A stretch of DNA of 6,374 nucleotides from Candidatus Hydrothermota bacterium (GTDB lineage Bacteria; Hydrothermota; Hydrothermia; B15-G9): NCBI GenBank assembly GCA_003645975.1, contig QNDP01000084.1:1-6374 (forward strand), in the 5' to 3' direction. The notes beneath the pieces are model-generated. The model made no database searches. It saw only the letters and a list, made by a program, of their open reading frames with translations, and was not told the origin of the DNA. Below are positions 1-4,879 of this stretch, one piece after another; the stretch's first letter is position 1, and every line of letters starts with the position of its first letter. Made by a program: the position numbers and the translations under genes.

Positions 1-1052
1 AGCATCGCTTGGACGCCTTTGGCTACGGCTTTGAGGTCGGCTCTGGCGGTGTTCTCGTCGGTATTCACCGGCGGCACATAGAGCAAAGTGAACACTCCCG
101 GAGTTCCTGCTGGCACGCATTCAAAATAAATAGGTTTTTTACCTGCCCCTGTGTTCCGGTCATGTGGATTGATAACTTCAAGTCCAATGCGGTCAAAGAA
201 GGTGGGGTAGAAGTGGAGAGAGCCTTGATAACCTTCGATATTACCAACGAGATATTCTTTTTCTCTCGGTTCTCGGTCAAATTCTTTTTCAATTTTGAGA
301 ATTTCTTCTCTAAATTTCTCCTGCCATTCTTCATTTTCCGTTCCATCTTCGGGCACAGGACCAACACGATGAAGAGCCAAAACACGATTTAAAAAACTTG
401 CAGTTCCATCCTTTTCATTGCCAAATAGGCGATAAAGTTGAAGTCGTTCTGTTACAAATTCATCCTCATCTATTTTCCCATTTTCAAGCTTTGACACCAA
501 TTCACGAATCATCGTTGACCTCAACGCCCCCTTCCACTGACTCGGTGCGACATAGGGAACTTTAAAGACCCATTCTTTTTTTACAGGGTTGTCAATTATG
601 TAAAAATCCACATCGTCCTTACTGATGTAAGGTTTTTTGAGTGTGAAATTAACCTGAATCGCCCATGAACCTTTTGGGAAGATGGAGAGGTCGGGGAGGG
701 AAGGGCTGACAGTCTCGTGAGAATTTGCAAGATTTAGAATATCCCCCATCCATCTCAAGCGCTTACACAAAAACATTTGAAAATCACCACGAGGATTTTG
801 TAAGTCACCTGCATAATACCATTTCTGAAAGCCGTTTTTACCCTTAACATAATCTTTGCATTTAGTTTTTCCAGCACATTTGTCATCTATAGAAAGCAAT
901 TGAGCTAAAATATGCTGTCGAGTACTCAGATCAGTGATATGCGACCACGGAATAGGTAAAGAGTCATCACTTATAAATCCGTTAATGATGCGCTTTTTGT
1001 TATTTTCTGAAAACAAATCAAATTCTGCCCAAAATTCAAATTTTATATCCAT
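1..1052 (-). CDS. Cas7/RAMP-superfamily CRISPR protein, 3'-truncated by window edge
   Basis: This is an open minus-strand frame of 350 codons with no stop down to base 1, so the C-terminus lies outside the window. It looks like a RAMP (Cas7-like) subunit of a type III effector complex, which would bind crRNA along its backbone. Supporting motifs are YVAPSQWKGALR (about residues 167-178), in the place of the usual RAMP G-S-x-x-KG-x-LR motif; YRLFG (207-211), like the LFG that follows it in RAMPs; and a glycine-rich NPHDRNTGAGKKPIYFE stretch (295-311) followed by a hydrophobic strand. The first 125 residues form an extra region without clear relatives, with Cys59 and Cys65. The ATG is preceded by GGAGG with 6-base spacing. 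The start overlaps the end of the upstream nuclease-like gene by 10 bases (ATGGATATAA). The RAMP family call is based on motifs and context. I cannot say whether it is Cmr6, Cmr4 or a less common RAMP. Confidence 0.75.
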   Translation of the reverse strand, partial: MDIKFEFWAEFDLFSENNKKRIINGFISDDSLPIPWSHITDLSTRQHILAQLLSIDDKCAGKTKCKDYVKGKNGFQKWYYAGDLQNPRGDFQMFLCKRLRWMGDILNLANSHETVSPSLPDLSIFPKGSWAIQVNFTLKKPYISKDDVDFYIIDNPVKKEWVFKVPYVAPSQWKGALRSTMIRELVSKLENGKIDEDEFVTERLQLYRLFGNEKDGTASFLNRVLALHRVGPVPEDGTENEEWQEKFREEILKIEKEFDREPREKEYLVGNIEGYQGSLHFYPTFFDRIGLEVINPHDRNTGAGKKPIYFECVPAGTPGVFTLLYVPPVNTDENTARADLKAVAKGVQAM

Positions 1053-2098
1053 GTCTCACCTCCATTTTTCAAACAATCTCCAAGAACGAGCACTGCATCA
1101 GGACCGATTACTCCGTTATCAATACGTTTATAATTCTTTGGAATCCCCTCGTTTTCCACTAAATTCAAATACACCTCTATTAGCTTCTTACCATATCTTT
1201 CGGAGAAGTATTGATTGTTAAATTTTCTGTATTCTTCAGAAATACCAAAAATATCCAAAATAATCTTTTCATGTAAGCCAATACCTATATATCCAAAATG
1301 AGGTATTTTGACTTTCCTGCATAGATATTCCTTTTGACAGGTTATAATATCATTCTTTTCGAAAATAAAACGTGCTATATCTTGATAATAAAACCACAAA
1401 AACTCTTCTAATTTCATAGCAACAACATTCTCCTCTTGAATTGGAGGATCAACCCAAGAGTTTTCTATTGGAGTATCTAAAACACGTAAAACAGAGATAA
1501 AACCAATAATAGGGTGTCTACCCTTATCGTCTTGAATATACGCTATATTGTTAACCTGGCTTTTTGCACTCTCCAGCAGAATTCTATCAACTTTTTGTCT
1601 TCCCTTTGCCTCAATAACAAACCATTGATTTCTTAAGGAACTGAACCCTATCAAATCACCTCTTTTCCTTCCAGTTCTTAGTCTCACCAGTCTTTTATTG
1701 ATAGCAACGTCTAAGTGAAGTAACCATGGGATAGAATATTTAACCCTGGCTGTTATTCCAGTTATTATAGTTGCAAGAGTATAAGTTACCTGTGCTTTTT
1801 CTGATGGATCTAAAGCATTATAAAAATCGGCTAACCGTAAGTTCCCACTTTCAGTATCTAATAATGAATTGATCCATATAAAACGGCCAATATACCATCC
1901 TAAACTTCTTTTTGTTAAAGGATAGAGTATAGGTTCCCAACTCTTGGGAACGCTTGGATAAACAAGAAACCATATGGTTCTTCCAGTGGTAAGGAACGAA
2001 TGTAATAATGTGTATCTGGAAATTTGAATATTTTCCGACGAGTTCCATGAATAAGGAAAGTCTTGTATATTATCATAGCTTTTGTATTTGTATTGCAT
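1043..2098 (-). CDS. Uncharacterised protein with PD-(D/E)XK nuclease-like motif, embedded in cmr operon
   Basis: I do not recognise this 351-residue protein as a family. Its clearest feature is in the middle: a basic RTGRKR, then GDLIGF with Asp148, then WFVIEAKGR with Glu163 and Lys165, followed by a helix-like stretch with Glu176, Lys179 and Gln181. The spacing Asp-x14-Glu-x-Lys fits the metal-binding core of PD-(D/E)XK (restriction-endonuclease-like) nucleases. Residues 1-120 are aromatic-rich with no identifiable domain. Residues 220-351 are also unassigned. I see no CARF motif, signal peptide or clear membrane span. GGAGG lies 9 bases before the ATG, and no other early Met exists. The gene overlaps cmr1 by 26 bases and the next RAMP gene by 10, so it is probably co-translated with effector subunits. 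It is visibly more A+T-rich than the CARF gene. Nuclease activity is inferred from the motif only; a structural role in the complex is the main alternative. Confidence 0.75.
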   Translation of the reverse strand: MQYKYKSYDNIQDFPYSWNSSENIQISRYTLLHSFLTTGRTIWFLVYPSVPKSWEPILYPLTKRSLGWYIGRFIWINSLLDTESGNLRLADFYNALDPSEKAQVTYTLATIITGITARVKYSIPWLLHLDVAINKRLVRLRTGRKRGDLIGFSSLRNQWFVIEAKGRQKVDRILLESAKSQVNNIAYIQDDKGRHPIIGFISVLRVLDTPIENSWVDPPIQEENVVAMKLEEFLWFYYQDIARFIFEKNDIITCQKEYLCRKVKIPHFGYIGIGLHEKIILDIFGISEEYRKFNNQYFSERYGKKLIEVYLNLVENEGIPKNYKRIDNGVIGPDAVLVLGDCLKNGGETWI

Positions 2099-3203
2099 TT
2101 AACACATCCTCCTTGCTAACTTTATCTTGAAATTCAAATTTAACTATCTTTAAATCTTTTAGATTATTAAGGGCATTCTGCCATGCCTGTTTATTTTTAA
2201 TGATTTTTTTAAGCTTGTAAGCTAAACTTGAAGGAATAAACCATCCCCACCCTTTAATCTCCCATATTTCCTCTCTTTTATATGCCCAACTGACTGCTAC
2301 TTTGCTACGAATTCTATCTGGTTTCAGTGTTCCAAAGATTTCCCGATCGTCTCCCCATGTTTTTTTCCACTGGTTAAAGCGCCATTCGTTTCTTAAAATA
2401 GGAGTTATCGGAACAACATGATTTTTACTTACGATAAGTTGCAATTGTTTGTCTATACTTTTGAGTCCTGGAATCTTGGTCCACCAGTCGGGGTGTGTTA
2501 TTTCAAACTGGAACTTAAAAAATCCAAACCGTCGTAAATCTGGCAGTTTCTCGTTTGGATTCTTGTCCCCAAGAATTTCCCATTTCCAACCAGGCTTATC
2601 TTTTCCACTGCCTTTTACCCATTCCAGCACTTCTTTTCGTCTTTCAATCTCAAACACTCCATATCCCAACTGTGGTTTAGCGCCTATGCTTCCCCACTTT
2701 TCTAAAAACAGGAAAATGGAAGCAATTAGAGATAAAACCCGGGGTTCACCTGTGAATTTTAAGGTCAAACTCCCCATCCTTCCGGGTGGCAGATACCATC
2801 CTCGTGTGCGACCCGGTGGGCGGATGTTGAGCATCTTATCCTTTGGCTCCCAGAGAGGCTCTGTATTATCCTCCACGATCTCCAGCCTGAACCTCCTTCG
2901 CCACCCCGTTGTTCCGAAAACTTTGCAGGCATCACAGATGCCAGCCTCGTCCAAAGCTGTCCACCAGTCTTTGCCTTCCTTGAGCGCATTTTTATATCGA
3001 CGCAAACGTTTGCCTGCGAGTTCACACGCATGCTCTGTCGGGTCACACGCACTGCCCCCCAGCCCCCTCACTATCGCCTCATACCACCACCGTAAACTTC
3101 CCATGATCCCCGTCTCGTGGATGCGGTCCATGGTGGTGTCCACGCCGCCTGTCCACAAGGGGGTCAAGGTTTTGATTTTGATCTCTAATGTTTCCAAAGC
3201 CAT
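2073..3203 (-). CDS. cmr1: Type III-B CRISPR RAMP protein Cmr1
   Basis: Cmr1 is a Cas7-like (RAMP) subunit of the type III-B Cmr effector complex; it sits near the head of the crRNA-bound filament that recognises target RNA. The 376-residue product has the family's marks in order: an N-terminal strand ending TPLWTGG (14-20), G-IMGSLRWWYEAIVRGLGG (32-50) matching the Cmr1 G-x-x-RWW region, cysteines 53, 60, 90 and 93 leading into CKVFGTTGWRRRF (93-105), and the glycine-rich GSIGAKPQLGYGVF (171-184). Four cysteines in such spacing could bind zinc, which is an inference. An upstream in-frame ATG at 3236 exists, but the start at 3203 is preferred because AAAAGGAGG lies 5 bases before it and the product then begins directly with the first RAMP strand (MALETLEIKI). 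The stop lies inside the start region of the following nuclease-like gene. A 98-base gap separates it from the CARF-HTH gene upstream. Confidence 0.93.
   Translation of the reverse strand: MALETLEIKIKTLTPLWTGGVDTTMDRIHETGIMGSLRWWYEAIVRGLGGSACDPTEHACELAGKRLRRYKNALKEGKDWWTALDEAGICDACKVFGTTGWRRRFRLEIVEDNTEPLWEPKDKMLNIRPPGRTRGWYLPPGRMGSLTLKFTGEPRVLSLIASIFLFLEKWGSIGAKPQLGYGVFEIERRKEVLEWVKGSGKDKPGWKWEILGDKNPNEKLPDLRRFGFFKFQFEITHPDWWTKIPGLKSIDKQLQLIVSKNHVVPITPILRNEWRFNQWKKTWGDDREIFGTLKPDRIRSKVAVSWAYKREEIWEIKGWGWFIPSSLAYKLKKIIKNKQAWQNALNNLKDLKIVKFEFQDKVSKEDVLNAIQIQKL
2108..2112 (-). promoter_or_regulatory. Ribosome binding site of the nuclease-like gene, inside cmr1
   Basis: GGAGG, within AAGGAGGAT, lies in the last codons of cmr1, 9 bases before ATG 2098. 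It supports independent or coupled translation of the overlapping downstream gene and makes that gene's start secure. Confidence 0.75.
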
Positions 3204-3208
3204 GAAAA

Positions 3209-3217
3209 CCTCCTTTT
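3209..3217 (-). promoter_or_regulatory. Ribosome binding site deciding the cmr1 start
   Basis: AAAAGGAGG on the minus strand ends 5 bases before ATG 3203. It selects this start over the in-frame ATG at 3236, which would add 11 residues unlike the start of other Cmr1 proteins. Confidence 0.8.
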
Positions 3218-3236
3218 CGACTTCCAGAACGCCCAA

Positions 3237-3266
3237 AGTTTAATCCATGACAAAGACTTATTTCAA
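3237..3266 (-). promoter_or_regulatory. Candidate promoter of cmr1
   Basis: On the minus strand TTGAAA (3266-3261, four of six matches to TTGACA or better) is followed after 18 bases by TAAACT (3242-3237, four of six matches to TATAAT). The predicted start near 3230 would leave a short leader that contains the cmr1 ribosome binding site. Read-through from the CARF-HTH gene is equally possible, because no convincing terminator lies in the gap. Confidence 0.35.
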
Positions 3267-3278
3267 TCAGCAATTTTG

Positions 3279-3292
3279 CCCAATATCTTGGG
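3279..3292. repeat. Dyad CCCAA-N4-TTGGG upstream of cmr1
   Basis: A perfect 5-base inverted repeat with a 4-base centre lies between the CARF-HTH stop and the cmr1 candidate promoter. No T-run follows on the minus strand, so it is a poor terminator. Its core CCAA-N4-TTGG recurs at 4298-4309, which suggests an operator rather than a hairpin. Confidence 0.4.
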
Positions 3293-3302
3293 TAGAACTA
3301 CC
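3291..3302. repeat. Dyad GGTAG-AA-CTACC at the CARF-HTH stop
   Basis: A perfect 5-base inverted repeat with a 2-base centre abuts the previous dyad and overlaps the last base of the CARF-HTH stop codon. A 2-base loop cannot fold well as RNA, so a protein-binding palindrome is the more likely reading. It may also be chance. Confidence 0.3.
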
Positions 3303-4186
3303 TATCTTGCACGCATTTTCGCTACAATCGGGGAAAACTCACGGACCAAGAGTTCACGGCGTAGTTTGCCTTGCAACGAAACGCCGAAGCTCCGCTTAAA
3401 TTTCCTGTAAATCGACTGCAATTGATGCTCGACCGTTCTGGGCGATTTCTTCAGCCTCTTGGCGATCTCTCTGTTGCTGCCTCCATGCAGCACAACTTCC
3501 CATAAGACCTTGCGTTCGTTGCGGGTTAATTCATTCATGACAAAGATTTCAAGAGCACGCTGACGGCGCCGTTCGTAAAGTTTCCGGTAAAACTCCTCAG
3601 ACAATAGGGATGGCGGCGGCGAAGCCAAGCCCGTCAGAACAGGCGCAACATCGCTCCATGGAATTATCGGAATAGGAACAAGTTGAATTTGATCAGGCTT
3701 CTCTGGCAGCAGCGCTTTGGTGTTCATGAAATCCAAATCAGAGACCAGATGCCATGCGTGATCTCCCTCGTCGAAAAGCAGTTGGGCTGCTACAACGGCA
3801 AAAATGGACATCGTTTTGCGCCCGCCAGATACATTGAGATGGACGGATTTGTTCTGCAATTTTGCGTCCCTTATGGTCTCAAAGATCGTCCGAAGCGTCG
3901 CTTCGACTTCGGCCGTTGTCTTAATGTCCACTATCGGTTTGCCGTCCACAAGGATCTCCTTGAATTCGAGAGGATAATCGGAAAGGAATTCGTTTTGATG
4001 GAAAGCGTTGCGAAGCGTCTCGACAGCCTCTGCATTTTTGGGGATGGAAAGAGAGGTGTGAATGACCACCACCTTTTCGATCTTTTGGTCGGGAAATCGG
4101 TTTTGAACTGCAAATAGCCCCAAAGTAACTACTTGTGGCGCAAAGCCAAGTGTGGCAATGTAAACTGCGTCATCTTTTGACTTCAT
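3302..4186 (-). CDS. CARF-domain (NE0113-type) protein with LuxR-type HTH; probable CRISPR regulator
   Basis: The 294-residue protein joins a sensor and a DNA-binding domain. Residues 8-21 (YIATLGFAPQVVT) and 117-127 (LNVSGGRKTMS) are the two nucleotide-pocket motifs of CARF proteins of the NE0113 kind; these domains bind cyclic oligoadenylate made by Cas10 in type III systems. Residues 220-263, from LTRNERKVLWE through SNREIAKRL and SPRTVEHQLQSIYRKF, match the LuxR/GerE helix-turn-helix closely. No nuclease motif (HEPN R-x4-6-H or PD-(D/E)XK) is evident. It is therefore best read as a ligand-controlled transcription factor rather than a Csm6-type RNase. The ATG at 4186 is chosen because GGAGGAG lies 9 bases before it; ATGs at 4204 (inside that site) and 4279 are less likely. 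It is first on the minus strand, 98 bases ahead of cmr1, and divergent from the HD-domain gene. The family call is firm; ligand and DNA targets are inferred. Confidence 0.9.
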   Translation of the reverse strand: MKSKDDAVYIATLGFAPQVVTLGLFAVQNRFPDQKIEKVVVIHTSLSIPKNAEAVETLRNAFHQNEFLSDYPLEFKEILVDGKPIVDIKTTAEVEATLRTIFETIRDAKLQNKSVHLNVSGGRKTMSIFAVVAAQLLFDEGDHAWHLVSDLDFMNTKALLPEKPDQIQLVPIPIIPWSDVAPVLTGLASPPPSLLSEEFYRKLYERRRQRALEIFVMNELTRNERKVLWEVVLHGGSNREIAKRLKKSPRTVEHQLQSIYRKFKRSFGVSLQGKLRRELLVREFSPIVAKMRAR

Positions 4187-4195
4187 AATTCTTTT

Positions 4196-4202
4196 CTCCT
4201 CC
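4196..4202 (-). promoter_or_regulatory. Ribosome binding site deciding the CARF-HTH start
   Basis: GGAGGAG on the minus strand lies 9 bases before ATG 4186. It makes the internal Met the likely start and argues against the ATGs at 4204 and 4279, which lie within or upstream of this site. Confidence 0.75.
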
Positions 4203-4224
4203 ATTTGGCGATCGACACCTCTAA

Positions 4225-4254
4225 ATTTAAAAAGTAAATCCACTTGGATTGCAA
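4225..4254 (-). promoter_or_regulatory. Candidate promoter of the CARF-HTH gene
   Basis: On the minus strand TTGCAA (4254-4249) is followed after 18 bases by TTAAAT (4230-4225), each matching four of six consensus bases. Transcription would begin near 4218, leaving a leader of about 30 bases with a good ribosome binding site before ATG 4186. The 14-base dyad AATCCA-CT-TGGATT starts within the -35 box and fills much of the spacer. The boxes are weak, so this is tentative. Confidence 0.35.
4237..4250. repeat. Dyad AATCCA-CT-TGGATT in the CARF-HTH promoter
   Basis: A perfect 6-base inverted repeat with a 2-base centre overlaps the candidate CARF-HTH promoter. Its half-site AATCCA recurs at 4295-4300. 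The position suits autoregulation by the adjacent HTH protein, though binding is inferred. Confidence 0.4.
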
Positions 4255-4288
4255 ACGATGTATCACAAATCAAACACATTGAAGCATT

Positions 4289-4317
4289 CCGACAAATCCA
4301 AAAGTTTGGGTTATAAT
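4289..4317 (+). promoter_or_regulatory. Sigma70-type promoter of the HD-TPR unit (leaderless)
   Basis: A perfect -10 box TATAAT (4312-4317) sits 17 bases after CCGACA (4289-4294), which matches four of six bases of the TTGACA -35 consensus. The expected start of transcription is near 4324, only a few bases before ATG 4328. The region between has no Shine-Dalgarno sequence. The spacer contains a CCAAA-AG-TTTGG dyad that could serve as an operator. Confidence 0.6.
4298..4309. repeat. Dyad CCAAA-AG-TTTGG in the HD promoter spacer
   Basis: A perfect 12-base palindrome lies between the -35 and -10 boxes of the HD-gene promoter, where a bound protein would block RNA polymerase. It shares CCAA-N4-TTGG with the site upstream of cmr1, and is preceded by AAATCCA, as is the dyad at 4237. 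Confidence 0.4.
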
Positions 4318-4327
4318 CACAACCGCT

Positions 4328-4879
4328 ATGATGACACGAGAAGAGGCACTCAAACTGGTGAGGTCAAAAGTCAGCAAAAAGAACTTGGTAAAACACATGA
4401 TAGCCACAGGTGCCTGCATGCGCCGACTTGCAGAGAAACTGGGGCACGACCCCGACAAATGGGAGATAGCAGGAATCCTGCACGATCTCGATTACGACGA
4501 AACTTATGACAAATATGAACTTCACGCCATCCGCACAGTCGAAATGCTCCGAGAAATGGGATTTGAAGACGAGGAGATACTAAACGCAATTCTGGCACAT
4601 GCGGAGAAAAAGCCCCTCGAATCGCCGATCGAAAAGGCACTCTATGCCGTTGATCCGACGACGGGGTTCATAGTGGCTGCCGCTTTGATGCATCCGCAGA
4701 AGAAGATAGCCGCACTTGATGTCGGATTCCTCAAAAGGAGGTTCAAAGAGAAACGGTTTGCTGCTGGTGCAAGCCGTGAACAGATGCGCAGTTGCGAATC
4801 TTTAGGTCTCTCACTTGAAGAATTTTTTGAAATATGTCTTGAAGCAATGAAAGGAGTATCGGAGGAACTTGGACTGTGA
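4328..4879 (+). CDS. HD-domain metal-dependent phosphohydrolase
   Basis: This 183-residue protein is a small, single-domain HD-superfamily hydrolase, probably cytoplasmic, that would use bound metal to cleave a phosphate ester; the substrate cannot be read from sequence. The metal-binding signature is complete and in order: His23, the His52-Asp53 pair in GILHDLDYD, His66 in ELHAI, His91 in ILAHAE, and Asp109 in YAVDPTTGFI. The C-terminal 50 residues are charged and helical. Two ATGs are adjacent (4328 and 4331). No ribosome binding site precedes them and a TATAAT box ends at 4317, so the message is probably leaderless. The stop overlaps the GTG start of the TPR gene (GTGA), making a two-gene unit. 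It faces the CARF-HTH gene across a shared promoter region. Similar HD proteins are common housekeeping genes, so a CRISPR role is not implied by domain content alone. Confidence 0.88.
   Translation: MMTREEALKLVRSKVSKKNLVKHMIATGACMRRLAEKLGHDPDKWEIAGILHDLDYDETYDKYELHAIRTVEMLREMGFEDEEILNAILAHAEKKPLESPIEKALYAVDPTTGFIVAAALMHPQKKIAALDVGFLKRRFKEKRFAAGASREQMRSCESLGLSLEEFFEICLEAMKGVSEELGL

Noticed and set aside
9..392. 127-codon plus-strand frame and a 106-codon minus-strand frame (65-385)
   Set aside because: Both are shadows of the RAMP frame, which is open from 1052 through base 1 and carries RAMP motifs. The peptides are low-complexity Phe-rich or Lys-rich.
1043..2098. NucC, Can1 or Can2/Card1
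   Set aside because: No CARF domain is seen, and the length and the Asp-to-Glu spacing (14 residues) do not fit the NucC pattern I know.
2449..3243. 264-codon open frame on the plus strand
   Set aside because: It lies antisense to cmr1, whose protein motifs are clear. The translation is rich in Ser and Pro with no recognisable domain, and no ribosome binding site precedes it.
3683..4117. 144-codon open frame on the plus strand
   Set aside because: It is antisense to the CARF domain, which has recognisable motifs in the opposite strand, and has no supporting signals of its own.
3302..4186. Csm6/Csx1-type RNase
   Set aside because: The C-terminal part is a LuxR-type helix-turn-helix and lacks the HEPN R-x4-6-H motif.
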